A program made the translations under genes and the position numbers. From positions 2,978,501 to 3,042,500 of the forward strand of contig NZ_JASPFK010000001.1 of the NCBI RefSeq assembly GCF_036855935.1: a stretch of DNA of 64,000 bases, written 5' to 3'. The notes beneath the pieces are model-generated. The model did not search any database. It saw only the letters and a program-made list of their open reading frames with translations, and had not been told where the DNA came from. Positions 1 to 10,321 of this stretch are shown one piece after another (positions within the stretch are counted from its first letter, which is position 1; each line of letters begins with the position of its first letter). Source of the stretch: Sphingomonas sp. LR60 (lineage in GTDB: Bacteria > Pseudomonadota > Alphaproteobacteria > Sphingomonadales > Sphingomonadaceae).

Positions 1-3
1 CTC

Positions 4-960
4 TTAGCCCCTCTCGCCCGACCCGGTGACGCCGGCCGACCTGCCGTATTCCGCCGTATCCGCGCCGCGCGCATAATCGTCCGCCATGCCGCCCTGCGAG
101 CGCTGCCCGCTTTGCAGCTGCGCCACCTCCGTCGGATGCGCGGCAGCATCGCGTGCGGCACTGCGCTCCTGCGAGGCAACCGCCGCCCGGCCGCGTGGCC
201 CGTTGAAATATTCCTGGATCCACGGGTGATCCAGCGCCAACAATTCGTCGATCGTCCCTACCGCGATGACGCGCTTGTCGGCCAGCACCGCGACGCGGTC
301 ACAGATCGCGTACAACGTGTCGAGGTCGTGGGTGATGAGGAACACCGTCAGGCCCAGCGTCTTCTGCAACGCCTTGGTCAGGTCGTCGAACGCCGCGGCG
401 CCGATCGGGTCGAGCCCGGCGGTCGGCTCGTCGAGGAACAGCAATTCGGGATCGAGCGCCAACGCCCTCGCCAGCCCGGCGCGCTTCTTCATCCCGCCCG
501 ACAGTTCCGCGGGAAACTTCGGCCCGGCATCCCCCGGCAATCCGGTCATCACGACCTTGTAGGAAGCGATCTCATCGAGCAGGGCGAGGTCGAGATCGGG
601 ATAGAATTCGCGCAACGGCACCTGCACGTTCTCGGCGACGGTCAACGTCGAGAACAAGGCGCCGCCCTGGAACAGCACGCCCCAGCGCTTGCGGATTTCG
701 ACCGTGTCCAGCTCGCTGCGATCGAGGGTCGGCTCACCGAACACCTCGACGACGCCGCGGCTCGGCGATTGCAGCCCGATGATCGAGCGCATCAGCACCG
801 ACTTGCCGGTGCCCGAGCCGCCGACCACGCCGAGGATCTCGCCACGCCGCACCTCGAGATCGAGGTTTTCGTGGATCACCTGATCGCCGAACTCATTGCG
901 CAGCCCGCTCACCTTGATGATCGGCGCGGTGTCGGGACGGCTGGCGTTGTGCTGCGGCAT
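4..960 (-). CDS. MlaF-type ABC transporter ATP-binding protein
   Basis: ATPase of an Mla/Ttg2-type ABC system, which in this family moves phospholipids between the outer and inner membrane. Of 318 residues, the first ~245 form the ABC domain: Walker A GGSGTGKS (about 47-54), Q-loop FQGG (~98), signature LSGGM (~153), Walker B LLFLDEP (~173) and the H-loop ITHD (~199). The last ~70 residues are Ala/Gly/Arg-rich and probably disordered; many MlaF proteins lack such a tail. It follows the permease gene with a TGATG overlap, so the two are translationally coupled. The MlaD-type substrate-binding subunit would lie outside the window. Assignment to Mla rather than another MCE-type transporter is by family resemblance. 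Confidence 0.9.
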   Translation of the reverse strand: MPQHNASRPDTAPIIKVSGLRNEFGDQVIHENLDLEVRRGEILGVVGGSGTGKSVLMRSIIGLQSPSRGVVEVFGEPTLDRSELDTVEIRKRWGVLFQGGALFSTLTVAENVQVPLREFYPDLDLALLDEIASYKVVMTGLPGDAGPKFPAELSGGMKKRAGLARALALDPELLFLDEPTAGLDPIGAAAFDDLTKALQKTLGLTVFLITHDLDTLYAICDRVAVLADKRVIAVGTIDELLALDHPWIQEYFNGPRGRAAVASQERSAARDAAAHPTEVAQLQSGQRSQGGMADDYARGADTAEYGRSAGVTGSGERG

Positions 961-2093
961 CAGATCCAGCCGATCTGTTCGAAGAAGACCGCGAAGAACG
1001 CGTCGACCACGATTACCATGAAGATCGCCTGCACCACTGCGGAGGTGGTCTTGAGCCCGACCTGCTCGGCGTCGCCCTTCACCTGCATGCCCTGGAAACA
1101 GCCGGCGACGGCGATGATCGCGCCGAACACCGGCGCCTTGATCAGCCCGACGAACACGTCGGTGATCGGCACCACCTCACGGATGCGCGCGACGAATGCC
1201 ACCGGGGGAATGTCGAGCGCGAACCAGCACAGCAGCCCGCCGCCGATGATCGCGATGATCGACGCATAGAAACCGAGCAGCGGCATCAGGATGATCGCCG
1301 CGATCGTCCGCGGCAGCACCAGCGCCTCCATCGGCGAGACGCCGATCGTGCGCATCGCGTCGATCTCCTCGGTCAGCTTCATCGTGCCGAGCTGTGCGGC
1401 AAAAGCGGACCCCGATCGCCCCGCGACCATGATCGCGGTCATCAAGACGCCGAGTTCGCGCATCGTGATGCGCCCGACGAGGTTGATCGTGAACGCCTCG
1501 GCGCCGAATTGCCGCAGCTGCACCGCACCCTGCTGCGCGATCACGACACCGATCAGGAAGCTCATCAGGCCGATGATGCCCAGCGCCGAAACGCCGACCA
1601 CCTCGAACCGCTGGACGGTCGCGTTGAAGCGGAAGCGGCTGGGATGGCGGATGACGTGACCGAAGGCGATCGCGGTCTCGCCCATGAACGCCAGCAATCC
1701 CAGAGCCGTACGCGCCGAACTCGAGGTGGATTCGCCGATTTCCGCCAGCACCCGCCGGAAGGCGGAGCGCGATTGCGGGCGCATCTGCACCGGCTGATCG
1801 GCGGCCTGCACCTGCTCCAGCAGGTTCTGCCCGTCGCCGCTCAGCCCCTCGATCTTCGCGTCGCGCTCGCGTGCGAAACGGTGGATTACCCAGGCGCCGA
1901 TCGTATCGATCCGCTCGACCGCGGACAGGTCGACGACCGAAACCGTCCCCTCCTGCTTGTCGAGCCGGGTCGGCAGATCCCCCAGCCGCGCCAGCGACAG
2001 GTCGCCGGTCACCCGCAGCACCCGCCCGCCACCCGCGCGGGCGCCGTCTTGATCGATGCTGAAATCGGCAGCCGCACTCATCGGTCGATCCAT
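960..2093 (-). CDS. MlaE-type ABC transporter permease with N-terminal STAS domain
   Basis: Inner-membrane permease partner of the downstream ATPase. Residues ~15-110 resemble a STAS domain (VVDLSAVERIDTIGAW); residues ~130-377 are the MlaE permease domain with about five membrane segments and the conserved RSGSAFAAQLGTMKLTEEIDA stretch read in two parts around RSGSAFAAQLG. Fusion of STAS to MlaE is common in alphaproteobacteria, whereas enterobacteria encode MlaB separately. At 377 residues the length is normal for the fused form. A second in-frame Met at codon 5 (MSAAADFS) could be the true start. Expected role: lipid transport for outer-membrane asymmetry. Confidence 0.9.
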   Translation of the reverse strand: MDRPMSAAADFSIDQDGARAGGGRVLRVTGDLSLARLGDLPTRLDKQEGTVSVVDLSAVERIDTIGAWVIHRFARERDAKIEGLSGDGQNLLEQVQAADQPVQMRPQSRSAFRRVLAEIGESTSSSARTALGLLAFMGETAIAFGHVIRHPSRFRFNATVQRFEVVGVSALGIIGLMSFLIGVVIAQQGAVQLRQFGAEAFTINLVGRITMRELGVLMTAIMVAGRSGSAFAAQLGTMKLTEEIDAMRTIGVSPMEALVLPRTIAAIILMPLLGFYASIIAIIGGGLLCWFALDIPPVAFVARIREVVPITDVFVGLIKAPVFGAIIAVAGCFQGMQVKGDAEQVGLKTTSAVVQAIFMVIVVDAFFAVFFEQIGWI

Positions 2094-2169
2094 GCGGCAA
2101 AGCTCATCTGGTCACAAGCGCCCAGCACGCCAATCGTTCCGCGCGCGTACCACTTTTGTGATCGTTCGC

Positions 2170-3420
2170 TCACAATGACACATCGATCGTGTGGATGGCG
2201 ACGCCGACCAGCCCCCCGACCAACGTCCCGTTGATGCGGATGAATTGGAGATCCTTGCCGACCGCATTCTCGAGTCGCTGCGTCACGGTCTGCGCGTCCC
2301 AGCCGCGCACCGTTTCCGACACCAGCCGCACGATCGCATCGCCGTAATCGGCCGCCGCGCCCGCCGCCGCGCGACGCACGAAGCGGTTGATGATCCGCCC
2401 GAGCCGCGGGTCGTCCTGCAAGGTCGCGCCCAGTTGATGCAGCGCCTCGCCCAGCTTGCCCGCCATCAACGCGTCGGGATCGCGCGCGGCACGCAACATC
2501 GCGGCGCGCGCCTGTTCCCACAGCCCGTTGATCCAATTTTGCATCGCGGGGTTTTCAAGCAATTCGATCTTCACCGCCTCGACGCGCGCCTGCAATTCGG
2601 GCTCGTGCTGGAGCCGTTCAGCGACGCTCGCCATCGCTTCCTCGACCTTGAGTCGCAACGGATGCTCGGGATTGTCGGCCATCTCCGCGACCAGCTTGTC
2701 GAGCCCGTCGACGATCTTGTTGGCGAGCGTCCCGTCCAGCCCGGTCCAGCGCAACACCGTGCCGGCGCGGTCGTGGACCATCGCGCGGATCAGATGCTCG
2801 TTCGCCTCCAGCGCCCCGCGCATCCAGCGCACCAGCGCGTCGATCACCGGGCGATGCCGCTCCTCCGTCATCGCCGCCGCCAGCGCACGGCCCAGCATCG
2901 GCGACACCTGCGTTTCGCGCACCCGCGCCACCATCATCGCGCGCACCATCCCGCCCAGCCGCTCCTGGTCGAGTGCCTGCAATACTTCGGTGGCAAGCCG
3001 CGAGATGCCGCGCGTCAGCCGGCTGCCCCCTGCCCCACGCGGGTTGGCGAGCCACCGCCCCGCCGCCGCCGCGACGTCGATCCGCTGCATCCGCCGCGCG
3101 ACGACCGCGGGGATCAGGAAATATTCGCGGAGGAATTGCGCCAGCTGGTCGCCGATCCGGTCCTTGTTGCGCGGGATGATGGCGGTGTGCGGGATCGGCA
3201 ATCCGAGCGGATGACGGAACAGCGCGGTCACCGCGAACCAGTCCGCCAGCCCGCCGACCATCGCCGCCTCGGCAAAGGCGCGGACGAAACCCCAGCCGGG
3301 ATGCCGCGGCTCCAGCGCGCGCGACGCGAAGAACGCCGCTGCCATCGCCACCAGCAACAGCCCCGCCACGCGCCGCATCCTCACAAGGGCGGCGGGCGGA
3401 GGGGCGGCGCGGACGATCAT
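2170..3420 (-). CDS. DUF445 family membrane protein
   Basis: About 416 residues. A single hydrophobic segment near the N terminus (LLLVAMAAAFFA) precedes the DUF445 signature GLADWFAVTALFRHPLGLPIP and IIPRNKDRIGDQLA, and the C terminus ends in the family-typical GxLVGGLVGVAIH. The function of DUF445 proteins is not established; relatives are called YjiN or YheB. The frame stays open upstream to 3672, but those extra codons read through a dispersed palindromic repeat (3495-3565), so I chose the ATG at 3420. It lies 77 bp upstream of the Mla permease on the same strand and may share its transcript. Confidence 0.85.
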   Translation of the reverse strand: MIVRAAPPPAALVRMRRVAGLLLVAMAAAFFASRALEPRHPGWGFVRAFAEAAMVGGLADWFAVTALFRHPLGLPIPHTAIIPRNKDRIGDQLAQFLREYFLIPAVVARRMQRIDVAAAAGRWLANPRGAGGSRLTRGISRLATEVLQALDQERLGGMVRAMMVARVRETQVSPMLGRALAAAMTEERHRPVIDALVRWMRGALEANEHLIRAMVHDRAGTVLRWTGLDGTLANKIVDGLDKLVAEMADNPEHPLRLKVEEAMASVAERLQHEPELQARVEAVKIELLENPAMQNWINGLWEQARAAMLRAARDPDALMAGKLGEALHQLGATLQDDPRLGRIINRFVRRAAAGAAADYGDAIVRLVSETVRGWDAQTVTQRLENAVGKDLQFIRINGTLVGGLVGVAIHTIDVSL

Positions 3421-3494
3421 CCCCGTAACAATCCCCGATCGCCCGCGAAGTTCAAGCGTGTCGTTCGACGGAGAGTGGACCAGACAATGACAAC

Positions 3495-3565
3495 CCCGTT
3501 CGCCCTGAGCTTGTCGAAGGGCGTGTTGCTGGACACGTGCTTCGACAGGCTCAGCACGAACGGGG
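3495..3565. repeat. Dispersed palindrome, family R1 (copy 1)
   Basis: Two inverted arms related to CTTCGACAAGCTCAGCACGA enclose a short variable loop. Related copies occur at 28463-28546 and 48121-48190. All lie between genes. Confidence 0.85.
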
Positions 3566-3625
3566 GTGAGGAACGTCCTTAACATGTGCCCCTGCCAAGA
3601 CCGAGCCCACGTCTGTCGCATCCCC

Positions 3626-6600
3626 CTATTCCGCCGGATGAGATCCCTCACCCCGGAACGGTATCCGCCCATGCGGCGCGCCGATCGTGTCGTGCGGCGA
3701 ATGCTCGATCACCGGACCATCATCGCCCGGACGATACGTCAACAGACGCCGCCCCAGCCACGGCCCGACACGCCGCTCGACCCCGATCGCCAGCGAAAAG
3801 GCCGCAGGCACGATCAGCAGCGTCAACACGGTCGAGACGATCAGGCCGCCGATCACGACGATCCCCATCGGCGCGCGCGACGCTCCATCGCCCGACAGCG
3901 ACAGCGCGGTCGGCACCATCCCGGCGACCATCGCGACAGTGGTCATCACGATCGGCTGCGCGCGCTTGTGGCCTGCGTCGACGATCGCGTCATACGACGG
4001 TACGCCCGCCTGCATTTCCTCCAGCGCGAAGTCGATCAGCAGGATCGAATTCTTGGCGACGATCCCCAGCAGCATCAGCAGCCCGATGAACACCGGCATC
4101 GACAGCGGATTGCCGGTCAGCCGCAACGCGATCAACCCGCCGAGCGGCGCGAGCGTCAACGACGCCATGTTGACGAGCGGCGGCAGCAAGCGGCGATACA
4201 GCAGCACCAGCACCGAGAAGACCAGGAACACGCCGGCCACCACCGCGACGATGAAGTTCTGGAGCATCTCCATCTGCCACTTGGCCTGCCCGACGCTCAG
4301 CTCGCCCACGCCCAGCGGCAGGTTCTTCATCGCGGGCAATTGCTTGACCTTGGGCAGCATCACGCTGATCGTCTGGCCCGGGCTCAGGTCGGCACCGATC
4401 GTCAACTGGCGTTGCTGGTTGATGCGCTGGATACGCGTCGGGCCGGACCCGAACCCGATCTCCGCGACCAGATTGAGCGGCACCGATCCGCCGGTCAGCG
4501 TCTGCACCGGCAGGTTCTGGATCGTCGCCAGCCGCGATCGCGAACTCTGCTCCAGCGCGACGCGGATCGGGATCTGCCGATCGTTGAGCGAGAAGCGCGC
4601 GCTGTTCTGGTCGATGTCGCCGATCGTCGCGATTCGGATCGCGTTCGACAACGCGGCGGTGGTCACCCCCAGGCTGGCGGCAAGGTCGAGGCGCGGCTTG
4701 ATGATGATCTCCGGCCGATTGAGATCACCCGCGATCCGCGGCGCGAGCAGCCCCGGCACCGTCCCCATTTCCTTGACCAGCCGGTCGGCGGCCTGTCGCA
4801 GCACGACCGGATCGTCGCCGCCCAGCGTGATTGAGACGTCACGGTTGTTGTCGCCCCAGCCGAACTGCGACTGGAAGTTGACGCGCGCGTCGGCGATCTT
4901 CGCCAGCTCCGGCGCGAGCGCACGCTCGAACTCGGTCGAGGTCTTGTTCCGCTTCTCGCGCAACTGCGCCGTCACGCGGCCCGATCCAACCAGCGTGCGG
5001 GTATAGATGCTCTCCACCTCCGGCTGCTTGCTGAGCACGGCATAGACCTGATCGACGACGCCCTGCGTCGTCTGCAACGTGCTGCCCGGCGGCATCGTGA
5101 TCGTCACGGTCGAGCGCGGCATGTCGCGCGCTGGCTGGAAGGTCAGCGACGAGGTCGCGAACATCGCGATCGTCGCCACGAACGCCAGCACGCCCGCCCC
5201 GATCATCCACAGCCGATGATCGCGCCAATAACCCACGACGCGGTGCATTCCGCCCTTGGCGCGCGCGCGCCGCGCGGGTGCCGTCGAGCGTCCAGATCAG
5301 CAGCCGTTGATAGGTGTTGAGCAACCAGCCCCCGCCATGTTCGACATGTCCGCCGGCCTTGAGGAAATAGGCCGCGACCATCGGGGTGATCAGCCGCGCC
5401 ACCGCAAGGCTCATCAGCACCGCCGCGACCACGGTCAGCCCGAAGTTCTTGAAGAACTGCCCGGCGATCCCCGGCATCAGCCCGACCGGCAGGAACACCG
5501 CGACGATCGCCATCGTCGTCGCCAGCACCGCCAGCCCGATCTCGTCGGCCGCATCGATCGACGCCTGATACGCGCTCTTGCCCATCCGCATGTGGCGGAC
5601 GATGTTCTCGATTTCCACGATCGCATCGTCGACCAGCACGCCCGCCACCAGGCTGAGCGCCAGCATCGTCATGTTGTTGAGCGTGAAGCCCATCAGATCC
5701 ATGAACCAGAACGCCGGGATCGCCGACAGCGGGATCGCCAGCGCCGAGATGATCGTCGCACGCCAGTCGCGCAGGAACAGGAACACGACGATCACCGCCA
5801 GGACCGCGCCCTCGATCATCGCATGGATCGCGGTCTTGAACTGCTCCAGCGGATATTTCGACCCGTCGAGCCGCATCTTGAAGCGGACCTGCGGGTTGCG
5901 CTTCTCCAGCGCTTCCAGCTTGGCCTTTGCCTCGCGGAAGACGGTGACGTCCGAATAGCCCTTGGCGCGCGTGAAATCGAACGACAGCGCCTGTCGCCCG
6001 TCGACCGACGCGGCGGAGCGCTGTTCGGCGTAGAGATCGCGGACCGTCGCGACATCGGACAGCCGCACGGTGCGGCCGTTGCCGACGTTGATCTGCAACT
6101 GGCCCAGTTCGTACGCGGTATGCGCATTGCCCAGCACGCGCACCGATTGCTCCGCGCCCGCGATTTCGGCGCGGCCGCCCGGCGCGTTGAGGTTCACCTG
6201 TCGCAATTGCGCGTTGATCTGGCTGGCGGTCAGGCCCTGCGCCGCGAGCCGCGCGGGATCGAGGATCACGCGGATTTCACGGCTGACACCACCGTTGCGC
6301 GTCACCCCGCCCATGCCCGGAACCGACATCAGCTCCTTGGTCACGGTATTGTCGATGTACCAGCTAAGCTGTTCCAGCGTCATGTCGGTGCCGACCGCGG
6401 TATAGCTGCCCAGGTCATTGTCGTTGATCTTCACCCGCGCGACCTGCGGCTCAAGGATCCCCTCGGGCAAATTGCCGCGGATCTGCGTGATCGCGTCGCG
6501 CGCCTCGTTCACCGCGCGGTCGATCGGCGTGCCGATGTCGAGCTGGACGATCGTCGTCGACGTGCCCTCGGACACGAACGACTGGATCTCGTCGATCCCT

Positions 6601-6833
6601 TCCAGCGAACGCACCGCCGCCTCGACGCGCTGCGTGACCTGCGTTTCCAGCTCGCTGGGCGCCGCGCCCGGCTGGGTGATGTCGATCGAGACAATCGGAA
6701 AGTCGATGTCGGGCTGTTCGTTGATATCCATCCGCACGAAGCTGACGATCCCCGCGACCGTCAGCATCAGGAACAGGACGATCGACGGCACCGGGTTGCG
6801 GATCGACCAGGCGGAGATGTTACGAAAGCCCAT
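3626..6833 (-). CDS. RND multidrug efflux transporter (interrupted by a probable sequence error)
   Basis: Inner-membrane proton-driven pump of the AcrB/MexB/MdtB class. The first part (6833 down to about 5260) carries the start GFRNISAWSIRNPVPS, the first transmembrane helix and the region with NNMTMLALSLVAGVLVDDAIVEIEN. The second part (about 5250 down to 3626) carries the second periplasmic loop and the last membrane block with LMLLGIVAKNSILLIDFA. The two parts are in different frames and meet at a (GC)6 run at 5259-5270. Restoring one GC unit gives one frame of 1,069 residues, the normal RND length, joining LLIWTLDGTRAARAR to AKGGMHRVVGYW. I consider it an intact gene with a consensus error; slipped-strand variation is a less likely alternative. 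The adaptor gene is directly upstream. Confidence 0.88.
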
Positions 6834-6847
6834 GACGTCCCGTCCTC

Positions 6848-8024
6848 TTATCGCGCGGCGGTCGGCTTGGCGCGCTGTGGCTTCACCAATTGCCCGGGGT
6901 TCAGGAACGCGCCCGCCGATTGCACGATGCGTTCGTCGCCGTTCAGCCCGCTGGCGACCGCGACGCGGTCGTCCGCGACGGTGCCCAATGTCACCGACCG
7001 GCGCTCCACCTTGTTCTGCGCGTCGACGATATAGACGTAATTGCCCTTCTCGTCGCTCAGCAATGCCGATTGCGGCAGCTCCGGCTGGCGCGCACCGCCC
7101 GCGGTGATCGTCGCGCTCGCGAAACCGCCGGGGCGCAACGCCGGGTCATAGGCGAGCCGGACACGCGCGATCCCCTGCCGCGTCTGCGGGTCGATGACGG
7201 GTGCGACCTGCCACACCGTGCCCGGGAAGGAGCGCGTGTCGCCGACCGGCACCACCTGCGCGGGCGAGCCGACCCGCACCACCTGCAGATCACCCTCGGC
7301 GAGTTGCGCCCGCATCTCCATCTCGCCGCCCTTGGCCATGCGGAACAGCATCCCCGAGCCCGAGCTGACGATCTGCCCCGGCTCGACGCCGCGCGTCAGG
7401 ATCAATCCGGCGGCGGGCGCACGAATGTCGAGCCGCGCGTTGCGCGCGCGCTGCTCGGACAAGGTCGCCTGCGCCACCTGCAAGCGCGCGCGCTGCATCG
7501 CGGGTCGCGATCCGACGCTGGACGTCGGCCTTAGAAATGAAGCCGCGATCGACGAGGCTCTGCGCACGCTCCAGCTCGGATTGCGCCAGCGTCAGGTCGG
7601 ACTTGGCGACGTTGATCTGCGCGGCCAGCGATTGTGCGGTCTGCGCCTGCACCGAACGGTCGATCGTCGCCAGCACCTGCCCGGCGCGCACCCATTGGCC
7701 CGGCTCGACCAGCACGCGGCTGACCATCCCGCCCTCGCCCGCGACACCGACCGGCATCTCGCGCGTCGCCGCCAGCGTTCCGGTCGCGCTGATAATCCGC
7801 GACACGGACTGCGCACCCGGCACGATCACGGTCACCGCCGGTGCCTGGCTGGCGGCGGTAGCGGGCGGCGCCTCATCACCTTTGGGGCGCAGCACGTACC
7901 AGGCGATGCCCGCGGCGATCAGCGCCACCAATCCGCCGATCAGCAACCAACGACGCCGCGTGCGTGGCGAGCGATCCTCCAGCACCAGCTGTTCGCCCTG
8001 CATCTCCCCGCCCTGGTACGTCAT
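6848..8024 (-). CDS. RND periplasmic adaptor (HlyD/MexA family; interrupted by a probable sequence error)
   Basis: Membrane-fusion protein expected to couple the RND pump to an outer-membrane channel. The N terminus has a cytoplasmic stretch, one membrane anchor (WLLIGGLVALIAAGIAWYVL), then barrel-sandwich and hairpin regions (VLVEPGQWVRAGQVLATID; AQSELERAQSLVDRGFISKADV). The other frame resumes at RLQVAQATLSEQRARNARLDIRAPAAGLI and runs to the end. The break sits at a (GC)5 run, 7484-7493; adding one GC unit gives a single 392-residue frame (DAARARLQVAQ). The gene ends 14 bp before the pump start. No TetR or MarR regulator is visible next to it. Confidence 0.87.
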
Positions 8025-8191
8025 GATTCCCCTTTCGCGCCCCGGCGTGTATTACACGCATATGTCACCGTGACAAGCGGCGCGCGGTTGCGGCGCGTCT
8101 TATCGCGATTGTCACGGCCTGTCCCGTTCATCTTGCATTCCGACGCGCTCTGGCAGTGCTCCATTCACTTGAGTTAGTGGAGTTTTCTCGC

Positions 8192-8923
8192 ATGAACCGA
8201 ATGTTGCCCGCGCTGATGCTGTCTGCCGCCGCCGTTCTGGCGACGCCGGCCGCGGCGCAGGTCGCGCTGCCGATGGCGACGGTCGTTCCCGAAGGGACCG
8301 TGCTGGACGTCACTGCCACCGGTCGCGTGTCGCGTACGCCGGATCTCGCGACGATCACTGCCGGCGTGGTGACGCAGGCGCCGGTCGCCGCCGCCGCACT
8401 GGCCGAGAATGCACAGCGAATGGACGCGGTCATCAAGGCGCTGAAGGCGGCCGGGCTCGCCGCGCGTGACCTGTCGACCAGCAACGTCGCGCTGTCGCCG
8501 CAATATCGCTACCAGGACGGCAAGCCGCCGGTCGTGACGGGATATCAGGCGAGCAATTCGGTCGCGATCCGCTTCCGCGACATCGCCAAGGCCGGTGCGG
8601 TGCTCGATGCGCTGGTGCGCGCGGGTGCCAACCAGATCGACGGGCCGAACCTGTCGCTTTCTGATCCGGATGCGGCGCTCGACGAGGCGCGGACGCAGGC
8701 GATCGCCAAGGCGCGGGCGCGCGCCGAACTCTACGCTAAGGCCGCGGGGCTGTCGGTCGGGCGGATCGTCGCGATCAACGAGGCGGGCGAGAATGGCGGC
8801 GACCGGCCGCGTCCGATGCCGATGATGGCACGCGCTGCCGTCCAGTCGGAGGCGGACACGGTGGTTCTGCCGGGCGAGACCGACGTCACCGCCAGCGTCA
8901 ATGTCCGTTTCCTGTTGAAGTAA
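8192..8923 (+). CDS. SIMPL domain (DUF541) periplasmic protein
   Basis: 243 residues with an N-terminal signal peptide (MLPALMLSAAAVLATPAAAQ) and a SIMPL/DUF541 domain over most of the mature chain (VLDVTATGRVSRTPDLATI; ALDEARTQAIAKARARAELYAKAAGL). The family is secreted or periplasmic, related to BP26 and YggE, with no firmly established activity; YggE has been linked to oxidative stress. The ATG at 8192 was preferred because it starts directly before the signal peptide; the frame is open 12 codons further up. Divergent from the efflux adaptor gene. Confidence 0.9.
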   Translation: MNRMLPALMLSAAAVLATPAAAQVALPMATVVPEGTVLDVTATGRVSRTPDLATITAGVVTQAPVAAAALAENAQRMDAVIKALKAAGLAARDLSTSNVALSPQYRYQDGKPPVVTGYQASNSVAIRFRDIAKAGAVLDALVRAGANQIDGPNLSLSDPDAALDEARTQAIAKARARAELYAKAAGLSVGRIVAINEAGENGGDRPRPMPMMARAAVQSEADTVVLPGETDVTASVNVRFLLK

Positions 8924-8934
8924 GTCACCGCTAC

Positions 8935-9116
8935 GTCACCCCGGACTTGATCCGGGATCCCGCTTATTCTCGAAGAAGGCGTAAGACAGTGACGGACGCT
9001 CCCTCGATGGCGGGGATCACATCAATCCTCTTCGAGCCGTCATTGCGAGCGTAGCGAAGCAATCCAGAGCGTCCTGGCTGTGGCCCTGGATTGGTTCGCT
9101 ACGCTCGCAATGACGA
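8935..9116. repeat. Composite repeat region: R4 arm plus R2 palindrome (copy 1)
   Basis: An R4 unit (CACCCCGGACTTGATCCGGG, from 8935) is followed by a larger R2 palindrome at 9038-9115 with arms GTCATTGCGAGCGTAGCGAA and its reverse complement. R2 recurs at 30344-30376, 42225-42301 and 52053-52130. No gene is seen between 8924 and 9178. Confidence 0.85.
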
Positions 9117-9178
9117 TGCTGGATCGCTGACGTCATCACGACCTCGCGAATGGTTGCCGGTCTGATCATTCGACATAC

Positions 9179-9211
9179 AAAAGCGGCCGCCCGGTTTCCC
9201 GGGCGGCCGCC
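9179..9211 (-). terminator. Rho-independent terminator of the GlsB-type gene
   Basis: On the minus strand a GC-rich 12-bp stem (GCGGCCGCCCGG with its complement, loop AAA) is followed by TTTT. It lies 27 bp beyond the stop codon of the gene at 9238. Confidence 0.85.
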
Positions 9212-9237
9212 TTGTCGTTCGATCTTGGTCGGTGCGA

Positions 9238-9495
9238 TTAACGCACGCGGCCGCGACGCGCCAGGTTAACGATCGCCAGCAGAACGACCGCACCCAGCAG
9301 CGAGACCAGGAACGAATAGATCGTCAGCGGCGCGTTGTTGATCGAGCCGCCCGAGAAGATCAGGCCGCCGAGGAACGCGCCGACGATGCCGACCACGATG
9401 TTGAGGAAGATACCCTGCTGCGCGTCGGTGCGCATGATCATGCTGGCCAGCCAGCCGATGACACCGCCGATAATAAGCCACAGAATGATACCCAT
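9238..9495 (-). CDS. GlsB/YeaQ/YmgE family stress-response membrane protein
   Basis: 85 residues with three predicted membrane helices: IILWLIIGGVIGWLASMIM, IFLNIVVGIVGAFLGGLIF and FLVSLLGAVVLLAIVNL. These match the family once called transglycosylase-associated proteins; a direct enzymatic role is not supported. The basic tail ARRGRVR should be cytosolic. It stands alone and ends in a strong terminator at 9179-9211. Family members are often under general stress control, but I could not find a convincing EcfG promoter upstream. Confidence 0.88.
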   Translation of the reverse strand: MGIILWLIIGGVIGWLASMIMRTDAQQGIFLNIVVGIVGAFLGGLIFSGGSINNAPLTIYSFLVSLLGAVVLLAIVNLARRGRVR

Positions 9496-9651
9496 GATAC
9501 TACTCCCCTCAGATGCGCCCGAAGTGGCTGCTCTGGCGGGAATTACTCACGAACCCGGTACATTGTTCCGGTCCCGTAACCCATATTGTCATCACGTTTG
9601 CGCACTCCGCCCCTCCGCCTGTCTCGACGCGGGACGACGTGCGACAAAGGG

Positions 9652-9954
9652 TCAGAACTTCTGCTGGCGCTCGTACAACGACTTGTAATGCTGGATGCGG
9701 GTGACGCGCAGTCCCGGCATCCCCGATCGGTCGATCGCGCGCTGCCAGCCGGCGAATTCCTCGACGGTCAGGCTGTAGCGGGTGCAGACGTCGTCGACGC
9801 TCAGCAGCCCGCCGTTAACCGCGGCAACCACCTCGGCCTTGCGGCGCACCACCCAGCGGGTCGTGTCCGGCGGCGGCAGGGAGTCGATGGTCAACGGCTC
9901 GCCTAGCGGACCGATGACCTTGGCAGGGCGACAATTTTCTTGTTGTTCTATCAT
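9652..9954 (-). CDS. sciP: SciP-like cell-cycle transcriptional regulator (DUF1153)
   Basis: 100 residues. The core, ENCRPAKVIGPLGEPLTIDSLP followed by TTRWVVRRKAEVVAAVNGGLLS and ALxxYSLTVEEFAGWQ-type sequence, matches DUF1153/SciP. In Caulobacter SciP binds DNA and CtrA and represses CtrA targets in G1; the same role here is inferred from the family. The ATG at 9954 fits the known N terminus better than the upstream start at 9990. The gene is monocistronic. The gap on its 3' side (9496-9651) holds no other gene that I can support. Confidence 0.88.
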   Translation of the reverse strand: MIEQQENCRPAKVIGPLGEPLTIDSLPPPDTTRWVVRRKAEVVAAVNGGLLSVDDVCTRYSLTVEEFAGWQRAIDRSGMPGLRVTRIQHYKSLYERQQKF

Positions 9955-10055
9955 TCCAAACCTCGGTTCGGGGCCGCGACCCCATTCCATGTCGTACCTG
10001 CTGCGTAACGGCGATGGATTGAACGGCCCCTAAAGCGGTGCGGTAAACGACCCGT

Positions 10056-10229
10056 TCACGGCTGTTTCCAATGGTGAATGGCCGCTGCGGCGTCGGCATT
10101 GAACGCGCCGCCGGTCGGGCGGGCCGGCTCGTCCAGCGCACGCGCGACCTGCGCGGTGCGCGACGCGAGCTGGCGCGCGCGCAGGCTGCACAACAGCGGC
10201 ATATCGTGTGGGGGATGTTCGACTTTCAT
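10056..10229 (-). CDS. Small hypothetical protein (57 aa)
   Basis: An open frame of 57 codons starting MKVEHPPHDMPLLCSLRARQ and ending HHWKQP. The third codon positions are GC-rich, like neighbouring real genes, and a weak AGG lies just before the ATG. No family is recognised. It contains one Cys and no membrane segment. It could be chance; the support is only codon use and an otherwise empty gap. Confidence 0.35.
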   Translation of the reverse strand: MKVEHPPHDMPLLCSLRARQLASRTAQVARALDEPARPTGGAFNADAAAAIHHWKQP

Positions 10230-10321
10230 GCCCTCGATCTACCCCACACGGTCTGAAAGCCCGGTAAAGCCGGCGGAAACGCTTCGTTCATTTCGGTTTA
10301 CGCCGCGGGGGTCGCGGCTGT

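Noticed and set aside
3421..3672. Extended N terminus of the DUF445 protein
   Set aside because: The extra codons read through an R1 palindrome and lack homology to the family.
5259..5270. Phase variation of the RND pump through its GC run
   Set aside because: Possible in principle, but the same kind of break occurs in essential genes in this window, so a sequence error is simpler.
5256..7034. A 592-codon open frame opposite the RND pump
   Set aside because: Same reason: low-complexity His/Arg/Asp translation with no domain, opposite a clear gene.
9520..9590. An EcfG promoter for the GlsB-type gene
   Set aside because: GGAAC is present on the minus strand, but no CGTT lies 16-17 bp downstream.
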